Notes: generated from the sequence alone by a model not told the origin. DNA of 64,000 bases from JAKFWF01 sp031429105 (GCA_031429105.1 JANOYV010000096.1:1-64000); one strand, 5' to 3'. Counted from the stretch's first letter, positions 7,817 to 15,855 are shown. Numbers and translations are program-made.

Positions 7817-8659
7817 ATGACCTATAAGACCATTCTTCTCCATCTACACGATATCGAGCGCGCCCCAAGACTGATTGAAGTTGCCGCGTCGCTGGCTCGT
7901 GTCATGGATGCGCATCTCATCGCATTGTGCGTGGTGCCGCCTTACGGGGTCATTCCGGCTATGGAAGGAAGCGGGACAACTGTAACGGTCGAAGAACACC
8001 GCGACGCATACCGACTTGAGATGGCGCAGCTCAAAGCGATATTCGACAGAGAAACGCGTTCGCACGTTGCGACGAGCGAATGGCGCGAAGCTGATGCGGG
8101 CTTTGGAACTGCCTTGGATCGGATTATCGAACATGGCCGCGCGTGCGATCTCGTAATCGCCAGTCAGGCAAACCAGTCATGGGCCTATTCAGCACATTTG
8201 GAAGAGCCGGCCAGACTGGTCATCGAGATTGGCCGCCCAGTCATCTTGGTTCCAAATTCAGGGCCGCTCAAATCACCGCCCAAGCGCGTGACGATTGCGT
8301 GGAATGGCCGACGGGAAGCGGCGCGCGCCGTCTTTGATTCTCTGCCGATGCTGACCGGTGCAGAGGAGATCCAAGTGCTGTGGGTCGATCCCGAGCGCGA
8401 TCAACCCCATTCAGGCGATCTTCCCGGTGCCGATCTCAGCGCAACATTGGCTCGGCACGGGGTGAAGTGTGTCGTCTCCCAGGCGTCAGCCGTTAACACT
8501 GATGTTGGCCGCGAGATGTTGCGGCAGGCAGATGCGTTTGGATCTGATCTGCTCGTAATGGGTGCATACGGACACTCGCGATTCCGCGAGTTCCTGCTGG
8601 GCGGAGCGTCACGAGATGTTCTGTCAGTCATGAACCGCCTAGTACTGATGTCCCATTGA
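7817..8659 (+). CDS. Tandem universal stress protein
   Basis: A 280-residue protein made of two UspA domains. The first begins MTYKTILLHLHD and has lost the clear ATP-binding loop; the second (from about residue 155, KRVTIAWNGRREAARAV) ends with GAYGHSRFREFLLGGASRD, which keeps G-x2-G-x9-G-type spacing. Proteins of this two-domain form are common in alphaproteobacterial FixK/FNR-controlled islands. ATG 7817 has TAGGAG upstream; the frame remains open further 5' but that part overlaps the previous gene and lacks Usp similarity. It is about 40% alike by eye to the protein at 9874, so the two are likely old duplicates. Confidence 0.88.
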   Translation: MTYKTILLHLHDIERAPRLIEVAASLARVMDAHLIALCVVPPYGVIPAMEGSGTTVTVEEHRDAYRLEMAQLKAIFDRETRSHVATSEWREADAGFGTALDRIIEHGRACDLVIASQANQSWAYSAHLEEPARLVIEIGRPVILVPNSGPLKSPPKRVTIAWNGRREAARAVFDSLPMLTGAEEIQVLWVDPERDQPHSGDLPGADLSATLARHGVKCVVSQASAVNTDVGREMLRQADAFGSDLLVMGAYGHSRFREFLLGGASRDVLSVMNRLVLMSH

Positions 8660-8722
8660 TCAGCCGGACGGTCAGGTCGCAACTGAATTAATCTGCGTCA
8701 GGGAAGGCAATTGCATCGCGTG

Positions 8723-8734
8723 CTCAATATTGAG
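8723..8734. promoter_or_regulatory. 12-bp perfect palindrome upstream of a broken oxidase-like gene
   Basis: CTCAATATTGAG is a perfect 12-bp palindrome, 29 bases before the ATG at 8763. It may be an operator. It does not fit the FNR/FixK pattern, since the half-sites are in the opposite orientation with too little space. No T-run follows. Confidence 0.3.
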
Positions 8735-8762
8735 GGGGCGTGGCCCATGCAGGAGGCCCATC

Positions 8763-9195
8763 ATGGAGAAAGCGCTCAATGTCACTATTCTCGATATTCT
8801 GTCGAAGCAGAACGACATGACGATTGCGACGCTGCGCGAAGATCGGTATCCGCAAGCCACGACCGTGAGCTATGTGCATGATGGACTCGACATCTACTTC
8901 GGATGCTCGACTCGATCGCAGAAGGCTCGGAATATCGAGCGGCACAACAAGGTTTCGGCAACTGTGACGCCGGCCTACACTGACTGGAACAACATTCGTG
9001 GCCTGTCGATTGGCGGCAGCGCCGAGCGGGTCACGGCGCCCACACATCACAATGGTCGAGGCATTGTTTTTTCGAAAATTCCCGTTCGTGGTCCAATACG
9101 CGCCACATGATCGGGGCGAACTTCTCACACCGTTAATGTGGTCGTGTGAAAAGTCGCGGGCAGGTAACGACTGTAAAATTGATGCCGGTCAATGA
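8763..9195 (+). pseudogene. Frameshifted pyridoxamine 5'-phosphate oxidase-like gene
   Basis: The start is good: AGGAGG precedes ATG 8763, and the first 95 residues fit a PNPOx-like flavin-binding split barrel (MTIATLREDRYPQATTVSYV, then GCSTRSQKARNI, then GLSIGGSAERVT). After codon 95 or so the frame runs into a foreign tail ending at 9110. The family-like continuation (VEALFFRKFPFVVQYAP, GEL) is in the next frame, ending at TGA 9193-9195. A one-base insertion or equivalent near 9035-9045 explains this. The usual C-terminal strand (VISVLDY-type) is absent in either frame, so the 3' end is also damaged. A programmed frameshift is possible but I see no slippery site. Confidence 0.7.
9179..9192. 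promoter_or_regulatory. FNR/FixK-type operator (one mismatch)
   Basis: TTGATGCCGGTCAA differs from TTGAT-N4-ATCAA in one base. It lies inside the decayed tail of the preceding pseudogene, centred about 66 bases upstream of the DUF2892 start codon at 9252, a good place for an activator of that gene and the small gene after it. Confidence 0.55.
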
Positions 9196-9251
9196 TAGTT
9201 TAGCAATAAAGAATATCATGGAGGAAACAACCTTATTGCGAGGATATGGCC

Positions 9252-9449
9252 ATGAACATCAATGTTGGCATGCTTGATCGGGCCTTTCGTGTGGTAGTGG
9301 GCGTGCTACTTCTCGCAGTGGCGCTTGGATATGTTCCCGGCTATCAAACAGTGTGGGCGTGGGTAGGCTTAATACCACTGTTGAGCGGAGTGTTCGGGAC
9401 CTGCCCGGTCTACGCGGCACTTGGCATTAACACTTGCAAGACGTCCTGA
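9252..9449 (+). CDS. DUF2892 family small membrane protein
   Basis: A 65-residue protein starting MNINVGMLDRAFRVVVG, with two hydrophobic segments (about 10-28 and 34-50) and a GTCPVYAALGINTCK tail. This is the DUF2892 family; the same domain forms the membrane part of YgaP-type rhodanese proteins. The two tail cysteines are conserved-looking. ATG 9252 is preferred over ATG 9246 because the AGG at 9241-9243 is at a proper distance from it. An FNR/FixK-like site lies just upstream. Exact function is unknown. Confidence 0.8.
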   Translation: MNINVGMLDRAFRVVVGVLLLAVALGYVPGYQTVWAWVGLIPLLSGVFGTCPVYAALGINTCKTS

Positions 9450-9509
9450 ACGGCAAGTCGGCACCCAACGTGTGTCGGCTCGAACGCATCGAGATCGAGG
9501 GTCGCTCCG

Positions 9510-9785
9510 ATGATATCACTCGAAGACTGCATTGCCATGTGCGGACTGACGCGGGAACAGGTGTGGGCCATCGCCGAGCATGAGCATATTCCGGAAATTA
9601 CAGCGACGGCTCTCGGCCAATACCTCCTTAATCATGAGCACGGGGAGAAACAAATTCGCGGCATGATCATTGATGATATCCGCGCTGCCCAAGCGCGAGG
9701 CGATAAGCATCATGTCCAGACACTTCTTCATGTGCTGCACCATTTTTTGCGTGAGCATCCAGGGGCAGATCGACGAGACAGCTGA
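9510..9785 (+). CDS. Conserved small hypothetical protein
   Basis: A 91-residue, mostly helical, soluble protein beginning MISLEDCIAMCGLTREQV and rich in histidine and acidic residues (EHEHIPEI, HHVQTLLHVLHHF). I recall this type as a conserved alphaproteobacterial hypothetical next to stress genes, but no function is known. GAGG lies upstream of ATG 9510. It follows the DUF2892 gene by 60 bases and is probably co-transcribed from the FNR/FixK-like site at 9179. The histidine and cysteine content could suit metal binding, which is only a guess. Confidence 0.65.
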   Translation: MISLEDCIAMCGLTREQVWAIAEHEHIPEITATALGQYLLNHEHGEKQIRGMIIDDIRAAQARGDKHHVQTLLHVLHHFLREHPGADRRDS

Positions 9786-9790
9786 CTGAC

Positions 9791-9856
9791 ATCAATCTCG
9801 GCGCGACCCGCTCGGTGCTTTCGTCAACGCAGATCCCCGTCCTGATATCTCACTGA
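9791..9856 (+). pseudogene. 3' relic of a universal stress protein gene
   Basis: Right after the small gene ending at 9785, a frame from 9791 to TGA 9854-9856 reads as the last 21 residues of a tandem universal stress protein: a LGATRSVLSS segment followed by TQIPVLISH. It corresponds to the final helix and strand of such proteins (compare FGGATRHLM and VPILLSH at the end of the intact gene at 9874). There is no start and no upstream Usp sequence, so the rest was deleted. It begins 5 bases after another gene's stop codon, which puts a deletion breakpoint about there. Confidence 0.7.
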
Positions 9857-9873
9857 AATGGGAGCTTAAACTC

Positions 9874-10713
9874 ATGGCATACAAAACCATTGCCGTGCAC
9901 CTGCACGATACGGCACGGATAGAACATGTGCTGGGATCGGCTGTCGAACTCGCCGGACGATTTGGAGCACACTTGATTGGTTTGCACGCCTCTCCCGGGA
10001 TGATCTACGCGCCACCCATGCCGGGAGCTGGTCAGGTTGTGAACCGGATCCACGAGTACGAGAAAGAGCTTACAGAGCAGATTACAAAAACTTTCGAGGC
10101 GATGACGAAGGGCCGCGAATTCGTTGCCGAGTTGCGGCTGCTGCGGTCGCGCGATGCGGATGATTTGGGCGCGCTCGTCCTGCAGCATAGCCGAGCTTGT
10201 GACTTGATTATCGCGGGCCAGCGTGAAGACCATTGGGAGATGTCGAGGATTCTCGACTTTCCAGAACGATTGGTGATGGAGAGTGGGCGTCCCCTATTTG
10301 CCGTACCGCTCGTCGGTCAACGCAGTCATCCCAGACAGCATGTCATGGTCGCTTGGAACGGCAAGCGTGAAGCCGCTCGTGCTACGTTCGATGCGCTGCC
10401 AATGCTTAAGGCGGCAAAGCGCGTAACGGTGCTTGCAATCGAGCAAACGGACGCCGACGGAATTTCGGCAGCTATGCCTGACACGTCCATTGCGGCGGCG
10501 CTTGCCCGTCACGACATCGACGTAACGATCAAGACTGCGAGTGCGGACAAGTCGTCAGTGGGTGAGGCAATTGCCGACGCCGTCGACAAGGAGCGAGTCG
10601 ATCTGCTGGTGATGGGCGCCTACGGCCACACGCGGCTACGCGAGTTCGTGTTTGGCGGCGCCACCCGCCATCTCATGCAGAAAATGTCCGTTCCCATTCT
10701 ATTATCCCACTAA
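9874..10713 (+). CDS. Tandem universal stress protein
   Basis: A 279-residue protein of two UspA domains. The first starts MAYKTIAVHLHDTARIEHVL; the second starts about residue 155 (QHVMVAWNGKREAARATFDALP) and ends GAYGHTRLREFVFGGATRHLMQ with the ATP-loop-type glycine spacing. It should be a cytosolic stress protein that binds nucleotide through the second domain. GGGA lies upstream of ATG 9874. It sits 17 bases after the relic of another Usp gene, which suggests that a second copy once stood here. No perfect FNR/FixK site is directly in front, so it may depend on the promoter at 9179. Confidence 0.88.
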   Translation: MAYKTIAVHLHDTARIEHVLGSAVELAGRFGAHLIGLHASPGMIYAPPMPGAGQVVNRIHEYEKELTEQITKTFEAMTKGREFVAELRLLRSRDADDLGALVLQHSRACDLIIAGQREDHWEMSRILDFPERLVMESGRPLFAVPLVGQRSHPRQHVMVAWNGKREAARATFDALPMLKAAKRVTVLAIEQTDADGISAAMPDTSIAAALARHDIDVTIKTASADKSSVGEAIADAVDKERVDLLVMGAYGHTRLREFVFGGATRHLMQKMSVPILLSH

Positions 10714-10761
10714 TGAAAACTCTTGCCATTTAAGCGGTATCGAACCTTCAGCGCGTGCGCC

Positions 10762-10781
10762 TTGATCTCGCTCGGGATCAA
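10762..10781. promoter_or_regulatory. Inverted repeat TTGATC-N8-GATCAA
   Basis: A 6-bp perfect inverted repeat in the 206-base gap between the tandem Usp gene and a convergent cytochrome gene. The half-sites match those of FNR/FixK, but the spacing of 8 between arms is too long for that family. It may be chance, a different operator, or the stem of a weak 3' hairpin. I see no gene in this gap. Confidence 0.25.
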
Positions 10782-10919
10782 AGCTTCCCGAATGTGCACC
10801 GCCATTGAAAATGCTGTTTGGACTACTTCAGTTGCAACGAAAGTCGTCGACAAACGTCGTGTTGAGCGAACAACGGTATCGAGAGCGGGAAACACGAAAT
10901 TGTCCCCTCCACAAGCCTA

Positions 10920-11276
10920 TCATCTCACATGCAATTTTTGCAGAGTGTGCAGGTAGGCAAGAATGCCATCGATCTCCTCTGGAAGAAATTTGAATTCGGG
11001 CATCTCTGGGTGACCAGTTATGATGCCCTCAGCAAATGCTTCAGCCAGATTTTCGATGGGATATTTCTGCTGAAGAAAACGGAACGGGGTGGCTGCCCTC
11101 CGCAAGCTCTCACCCGTTGGCCCGGTGGCATGGCAGCGTGCGCAGTACAACTCGACGATGGTCTGCCCACGCGCAATATCGGCGCCGAGGGCTGTCGACG
11201 AAATGGCCGGTACAAACAGTGACACTGCAACTGCGATTTTGACACCGAGTATGATTAAATGTGCACATATTCGCAT
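10920..11276 (-). CDS. Small c-type cytochrome (mono-haem)
   Basis: A 118-residue exported protein: a signal segment (about residues 6-28, ending near SSTALGA), a CARCH haem motif, and a C-terminal EIDGILAYLHTLQ helix as in class I cytochromes. The methionine in HPEMPEF is the likely second axial ligand. ATG 11276 is chosen because GAGGGAGG lies just before it; the frame is open for another 29 codons that look non-coding. It is divergent from another cytochrome gene at 11470, with an FNR/FixK-like site between them. Confidence 0.85.
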   Translation of the reverse strand: MRICAHLIILGVKIAVAVSLFVPAISSTALGADIARGQTIVELYCARCHATGPTGESLRRAATPFRFLQQKYPIENLAEAFAEGIITGHPEMPEFKFLPEEIDGILAYLHTLQKLHVR

Positions 11277-11349
11277 CGTACTGCCTCCCTCAGTCCGTGA
11301 TCGTTCTATTCCCGGTGTCGAGACATACCTGCGTCGGGCGACCGAAGAA

Positions 11350-11363
11350 TTGATGCACAGCAA
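11350..11363. promoter_or_regulatory. FNR/FixK-type operator between two cytochrome genes (one mismatch)
   Basis: TTGATGCACAGCAA differs from TTGAT-N4-ATCAA in one base. Its centre is about 80 bases from the start of the minus-strand cytochrome gene (11276) and 113 bases from the plus-strand one (11470), so it could serve either or both. Confidence 0.5.
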
Positions 11364-11469
11364 TTACTCTGACAACGATGTTTGCCAAAATGGCGATATT
11401 GGCGACCTGTCGAGGCTTCCAGATCAGCCATCTGCGCCTTACGTCGAAGGCGGTTAAAGGATCTACGAA

Positions 11470-11901
11470 ATGGGATTCAAGAGACGCCCCTTATCCATCA
11501 GCATCACGCGCATCTCTGCCCTAACAATTATCCTGTCAGGCATGTTCGCCAGTTCGTCACTTGGTCAAGACTTCGTTTCTGGGTCACCCGAAAAGGGAGC
11601 GTTACTCGCGGATCGGCTCTGCTCAAGTTGTCATCTATCAGTTGACAAGGCGATCAGCCCGGTGCCGGCCGGAATCCCGACATTTCGCGGCATAGCCAAT
11701 AAGCCGGGACAAACCGGTATGCACATCGTCGGTGTTTTGGTGACACCCCATGCACCGATGCCAAACATCAGTCTGTCGCGGGATGAAATCAGCGACATCG
11801 TCGCTTATCTGCAAGCGCTTCGTTCTGATCAGACAATGCCGCCGCTGTTACCGATGCCGCAAGAGCAGGCACCAAAACGGAAGTATCCAGAACCAACATG
11901 A
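11470..11901 (+). CDS. c-type cytochrome (mono-haem) with proline-rich tail
   Basis: A 143-residue exported protein. It has a signal segment (about residues 14-32), a CSSCH haem motif, a HAPMPN region supplying the likely methionine ligand, a DEISDIVAYLQAL helix, and a proline- and lysine-rich tail of about 25 residues. It is close in layout to the cytochrome at 1655 (both have a P-x-P segment, a TP-H-P-MPN segment and a final IVAYL/VIAYI helix), so the two are probably paralogues. AAAGGA precedes ATG 11470. It probably carries electrons in the periplasm under low oxygen; the partner is unknown. Confidence 0.85.
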   Translation: MGFKRRPLSISITRISALTIILSGMFASSSLGQDFVSGSPEKGALLADRLCSSCHLSVDKAISPVPAGIPTFRGIANKPGQTGMHIVGVLVTPHAPMPNISLSRDEISDIVAYLQALRSDQTMPPLLPMPQEQAPKRKYPEPT

Positions 11902-12353
11902 CGTCCACCCGTATCCGCTACGGAACGATTGCGGCAACGCCAAATGTCGCTACCCCACACTGTGGCGACGGAAGCCTGCTTCATCATCTGAATTGCCGGG
12001 ATGGTTCGCCTTTTGCCCTCCCTAGTCAGCCACTGAGAGTTGATACTGCCGCCATTAGAAACGAGGCCAGACGCCCTTCCAGGTGCTCCCTATTTGTTTT
12101 AGTAGGCCAACTTCGCTTTAGTTGGGACGGAAGTCCGGTCCGCATGATCGGCTGTTGGTTCGATGACAATATTGACAATTTCCGCCAATTTCCGCAGTAG
12201 TGATGCGATGGCACACGCGAAAACCCTTATCCGACGTACTCACAGCAGGCTGCTCGCGCGACTGCGATGAGGATTTGTGCAAAAATCCCAGCCGCAGGCC
12301 GCGCTCATGCGCGGCTTTTTTAATTTCGACCTGTGATCACGGATATGTCAGTC
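11902..12353. other. 452-base gap, no convincing gene
   Basis: A frame starting at ATG 11898 overlaps the cytochrome stop codon in an ATGA arrangement and runs to 12200, but its product resembles no family I know and has an irregular composition, so I leave it unannotated. TTGACA occurs at 12172-12177 without a good -10 element. The gap ends with a strong terminator hairpin (12298-12321) immediately before argD. Confidence 0.5.
12298..12321 (+). terminator. Rho-independent terminator just upstream of argD
   Basis: GCCGCGC (12298-12304), loop TCAT, GCGCGGC (12309-12315), then six T (12316-12321): a perfect 7-bp GC stem with a T-run. It reads in the direction of argD and lies only 32 bases before the argD start at 12354, leaving little room for a promoter in between. 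It may end the transcript of the preceding cytochrome gene or an unseen short RNA, or act as an attenuator of argD. Confidence 0.85.
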
Positions 12354-13607
12354 ATGTCAAAGTCAGCATCCACTCCCGTTGCCAAAACACCAGCCCCCGC
12401 ACCGTCCACCGTTCCGGGTTCACCGTATGTCATGCCGACTTACGGGCGCCAGGATCTCGTGTTCGAAAAAGGCGAAGGCGCGTGGTTGGTATCGACCAAA
12501 GGCGAGCGCTACCTGGATTTTGCCAGTGGCATCGCGGTTAACTCACTCGGTCATGCACATCCCCATCTTGTGGCTGCTTTGACCAAGCAGGCCCAGTCGT
12601 TGTGGCATACCTCTAACTTGTATCGGGTGGCAGGCCAGGAAACACTGGCCGAGCGGCTGTGCGCAAATACATTCGCTGACAAAGTATTCTTCTGTAACTC
12701 CGGCGCCGAAGCGTGCGAAGGCGCGATCAAGGTCGCACGGCGCTATCATCACGTTTCCGGCCACCCCGAGAAGAAGCGGATCATCACCTTCAAAGGTGCC
12801 TTCCACGGTCGAACTCTTGCGACGCTCGCAGCAGCGGGCAACGAGAAGTACATGGACGGCTTTGGGCCCGACATGCCCGGCTTCGATTGCTTGCCGTTCG
12901 GTGATCATGAAGCCCTGATGAAGGCTATTGGGCCGGAAACGGCTGCCATCATGGTCGAGCCAATCCAGGGCGAAGGCGGCATTCGCGTTGTGCCCACCCA
13001 GTGCCTCGTCGGCCTACGCGAGCTTTGCGACAAGCACGGCTTATTGCTGATCCTCGATGAAGTGCAGTGCGGAGTCGGTCGCACCGGCAAACTATTCACC
13101 TACGAGGCAGCTGGGATCGAGCCGGATATCATGGCGATCGCCAAAGGCATCGGCGGAGGCTTCCCGGTTGGCGCATTCATGGCGACGACGGAAGCTGCCA
13201 AGGGCATGGTGCCTGGCACGCATGGATCGACGTTTGGCGGCAATCCGCTCGCGATGGCGGTCGGCAATGCGGTACTCGACGTCGTTCTCGGAGATGGCTT
13301 CCTTGAAGCCGTGCAACACAAGGCGCTGTATCTCAAGCAGGCGCTCGCACGCATCCAGGATGAAAACCCTGGTGTCGTGGAAGAAATCCGCGGTCAAGGC
13401 CTGCTGATGGGTGTGCGGTTCAGCTCGAAAGTCGTGGCTGGCGATGTGGTCAAGGCCTGCACGGCGGAAAAGTTCCTGACCGTCGGCGCTGGTGACAATG
13501 TCGTGCGCATCATCCCACCGCTAAACGTCACCGAAGCTGAGATGAGCGAAGCCGTGAACCGCTTGGATCGCGCAATAAAAGTTGTCTCGAAGTCAGCCGT
13601 GACTTGA
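12354..13607 (+). CDS. argD: Acetylornithine / succinyldiaminopimelate aminotransferase
   Basis: A class-III PLP aminotransferase of 417 residues from this start. It converts N-acetylglutamate semialdehyde to N-acetylornithine in arginine biosynthesis, and members often serve the lysine pathway too. Visible motifs are CNSGAEACEGAIK, GAFHGRT, the PLP-pocket LILDEVQCGVGRTG and the Schiff-base lysine in AIAKGIGGGFP. ATG 12354 is preferred because GGA at 12341 is correctly spaced; ATG 12345 and GTG 12333 are in frame. The serine-proline-rich first 20 residues are probably disordered. It precedes argF by 36 bases, an arrangement common in Hyphomicrobiales. The terminator upstream is discussed separately. 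Confidence 0.92.
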   Translation: MSKSASTPVAKTPAPAPSTVPGSPYVMPTYGRQDLVFEKGEGAWLVSTKGERYLDFASGIAVNSLGHAHPHLVAALTKQAQSLWHTSNLYRVAGQETLAERLCANTFADKVFFCNSGAEACEGAIKVARRYHHVSGHPEKKRIITFKGAFHGRTLATLAAAGNEKYMDGFGPDMPGFDCLPFGDHEALMKAIGPETAAIMVEPIQGEGGIRVVPTQCLVGLRELCDKHGLLLILDEVQCGVGRTGKLFTYEAAGIEPDIMAIAKGIGGGFPVGAFMATTEAAKGMVPGTHGSTFGGNPLAMAVGNAVLDVVLGDGFLEAVQHKALYLKQALARIQDENPGVVEEIRGQGLLMGVRFSSKVVAGDVVKACTAEKFLTVGAGDNVVRIIPPLNVTEAEMSEAVNRLDRAIKVVSKSAVT

Positions 13608-13643
13608 TCATATCTCTCTTCAATTGGAGTTGGCAAAGCTGCC

Positions 13644-14564
13644 ATGAAGCCACGTCATTTCATTGATATCGAGTCGATCGACCAGATCACGCTGCGCCAG
13701 ATCATCGACAACGCACATGCCATGAAGCGTGCGGGAAAGCGCGTACCGAAGCACCTCGCTCCGAACGACATCGCCGATCAGATCCTGCTGATGATCTTCG
13801 AGAAGCCTTCGACGCGCACCCGCGTATCGTTCGACGTTGCCATGCGGCAGTTGGGTGGACAGACGATTTCGCTCAACCATGCCGACCTGCAGACGGGGCG
13901 AGGAGAAAGTGCTTCGGACACGGCGAAGGTTTTGTCGCGCTATGGCGATGCCATCATGATCCGTGCGCACAGCCACGACCGGATCATGGAGTTAGCCGAC
14001 AACGCGACGATTCCCGTCATCAACGGCCTGACCGATCGCAGCCATCCTTGCCAAATCATGGCTGATATCATGACGTTCGAGGAACGCCTTGGCGACATCA
14101 AGGGACGCAAGATTGCCTGGGTCGGCGATGGCAATAACGTTGCCGTGTCGTGGATGCAAGCGGCCGCACGTTTCCAGTTCGAGTTGCGGATTGCTTGCCC
14201 AGCCCAACTCAAACCAGAGCGCGATGTGATCGACTGGGTCGCCAAGGAAGGCGGAAAGGTCATCATCACCGACGAACCCAATGATGCAGTAAAGGGCGCT
14301 GACTGCGTCGTTACGGACACCTGGGTTTCGATGGGGCAAACGGACGAGACACGTCGCAAGCAGATGCTGAGCCCCTACGCCGTCGACAAGGCCCTGATGA
14401 AGCGCGCTGCCAAAGACGCGATCTTCATGCACTGCTTGCCGGCCTATCGCGGACACGAGGTTTCAGCCGAAGTGATCGACGGGCCGCAGTCGGTCGTGTT
14501 TGATGAGGCCGAAAATAGGCTGCACGCACAAAAGGCGATCCTTGCCTGGTGCCTTGGTGCATGA
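13644..14564 (+). CDS. argF: Ornithine carbamoyltransferase
   Basis: A 306-residue anabolic-size enzyme that makes citrulline from ornithine and carbamoyl phosphate. It carries the carbamoyl-phosphate loop STRTR (56-60), HPCQ (133-136) and the ornithine-side HCLP (263-266), here followed by AYRGHEV where HRGEEV is commoner. These are the catalytic features of the family and all are intact. Cytoplasmic homotrimer expected. It is downstream of argD and its stop codon overlaps the hslO start in ATGA, so the three genes form one operon. Confidence 0.95.
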   Translation: MKPRHFIDIESIDQITLRQIIDNAHAMKRAGKRVPKHLAPNDIADQILLMIFEKPSTRTRVSFDVAMRQLGGQTISLNHADLQTGRGESASDTAKVLSRYGDAIMIRAHSHDRIMELADNATIPVINGLTDRSHPCQIMADIMTFEERLGDIKGRKIAWVGDGNNVAVSWMQAAARFQFELRIACPAQLKPERDVIDWVAKEGGKVIITDEPNDAVKGADCVVTDTWVSMGQTDETRRKQMLSPYAVDKALMKRAAKDAIFMHCLPAYRGHEVSAEVIDGPQSVVFDEAENRLHAQKAILAWCLGA

Positions 14565-15565
14565 GTGGACGCGTGACGGAATCTGCAGCAAAACCCACTT
14601 TTGAGCCGACAAGCTCCAATGGCACCACCGTTGATGATCTCGTCGTACCATTCCGCACCGCGCAGACCGGCGTTACCGGTCGATTGGTGCGCTTGGGGCC
14701 GCTCGTCGATCAAGTGTTGAGCCGTCATGCCTATCCCGATGCGGTAAGCATCGCGCTTGGGCAGGCGATTGCGCTCACAGCGCTGTTGGGTACAGCGCTG
14801 AAGTTCAATGGTAAGTTGATTTTGCAAACGAAGTCGGACGGTCCGCTTGGGTTTCTCGTCGCCGACTATGAAAGCCCCAACGGGGGAGCCGCTGGCCGAC
14901 TACGCGGATATGCGGCTTTCGATGCCGAACGCACCGCCACCGTCGATGCGATGGATCAGGGCACATTGCTTGGCATCGGGCACATGGCACTGACCATCGA
15001 TCCCGGCGGGCACATGGACCGCTATCAAGGGATCGTGTCGCTTGACGCCGAAACCCTGACATCTGCGGCGGGCACGTACTTTCGCCAATCTGAACAATTA
15101 CCGACGTTCATTCGATTGGCTGTCGCGCGCCACTACAATGCCTCCGACAAAAAATGGACCTGGCGCGCGGGCGGCTTGATGCTTCAATTCGTGTCATCGG
15201 AGGGTGGGATTCCGCCGTCAACTGCCACAGCCGAAGACGAGGAAGGCCGCCTGATCGGTGAAGACACCGACGACTGGCAGCGCTCCGTCATCCTGGCGCA
15301 GACAGTGCAGGACCACGAGTTGCTCGATCCGATGTTATCGCCGGATCGACTGCTCTATCGCCTATTCCACGAGGAAGGCGTGCGCGCGCATGAAAGCGTC
15401 CCGCTTGAGGTCTATTGCCAGTGCTCGGCCGAACGGGTGGAGACGCTACTGAAAAGCTTCGGCGCCGATGAGTTATCCGACATGCGGGAAGCCGATGGTG
15501 CTGTCGCCGTGACATGCGAATTCTGCCGAAATACGTATCGGTTCACCGATGCTCAATTACGTTGA
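14561..15565 (+). CDS. hslO: Redox-regulated chaperone Hsp33
   Basis: A 334-residue Hsp33. The N-terminal chaperone domain spans about 30-270, and the C-terminal redox switch has CQC and CEFC separated by about 30 residues, which hold zinc when reduced. Oxidation opens the disulphides and turns on holdase activity in the cytosol. A start at 14561 overlaps the argF stop codon by four bases (ATGA), which fits translational coupling; the frame extends four codons further but without support. The argD-argF-hslO order is typical for this bacterial order. Confidence 0.95.
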   Translation: MSGRVTESAAKPTFEPTSSNGTTVDDLVVPFRTAQTGVTGRLVRLGPLVDQVLSRHAYPDAVSIALGQAIALTALLGTALKFNGKLILQTKSDGPLGFLVADYESPNGGAAGRLRGYAAFDAERTATVDAMDQGTLLGIGHMALTIDPGGHMDRYQGIVSLDAETLTSAAGTYFRQSEQLPTFIRLAVARHYNASDKKWTWRAGGLMLQFVSSEGGIPPSTATAEDEEGRLIGEDTDDWQRSVILAQTVQDHELLDPMLSPDRLLYRLFHEEGVRAHESVPLEVYCQCSAERVETLLKSFGADELSDMREADGAVAVTCEFCRNTYRFTDAQLR

Positions 15566-15576
15566 ATGGCGAGCCG

Positions 15577-15855
15577 ATGGCCACCGATAAGCGTGTTCTC
15601 CGCTCGATCGAGACAGCCGATGGCGGCAGGTGTGTTGATTTGTTTGTCAGGACCGACGGCACCCACGGGTTCGAAGAATATCGGCGCGATGTTGAAGATG
15701 CCCGCGGGTGGTTCGCAATCGGCCGCTACACAAACCTGCTGTTTGCGACAGACGTCGCAGCCCGGATCGCAGCGCTTGAAAGCGTGCCTTGGCTGCGTGA
15801 ACGATTGCCCCTCGATCCACCACAGCTGACTACCGCAACCCATCCACGCCCTTGA
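15577..15855 (+). CDS. Conserved hypothetical protein
   Basis: A 92-residue soluble protein with an alternating strand-helix look: VLRSIETADGGRCVDLFVRTDGTHGFEEYRRD and then a WFAIGRYTNLLFATDVAARIAALESVPWL helix. I believe it is a small conserved alphaproteobacterial family but cannot name it. It starts 12 bases after hslO, probably in the same operon. Its last 26 bases overlap the end of the convergent PF06684-family gene. No signal peptide or membrane segment. Confidence 0.6.
   Translation: MATDKRVLRSIETADGGRCVDLFVRTDGTHGFEEYRRDVEDARGWFAIGRYTNLLFATDVAARIAALESVPWLRERLPLDPPQLTTATHPRP

Noticed and set aside
11898..12200. Frame overlapping the cytochrome stop codon by ATGA
   Set aside because: The overlap is attractive, but the product lacks any recognisable pattern and has no strand/helix regularity. 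Kept only as a remark in the gap entry.
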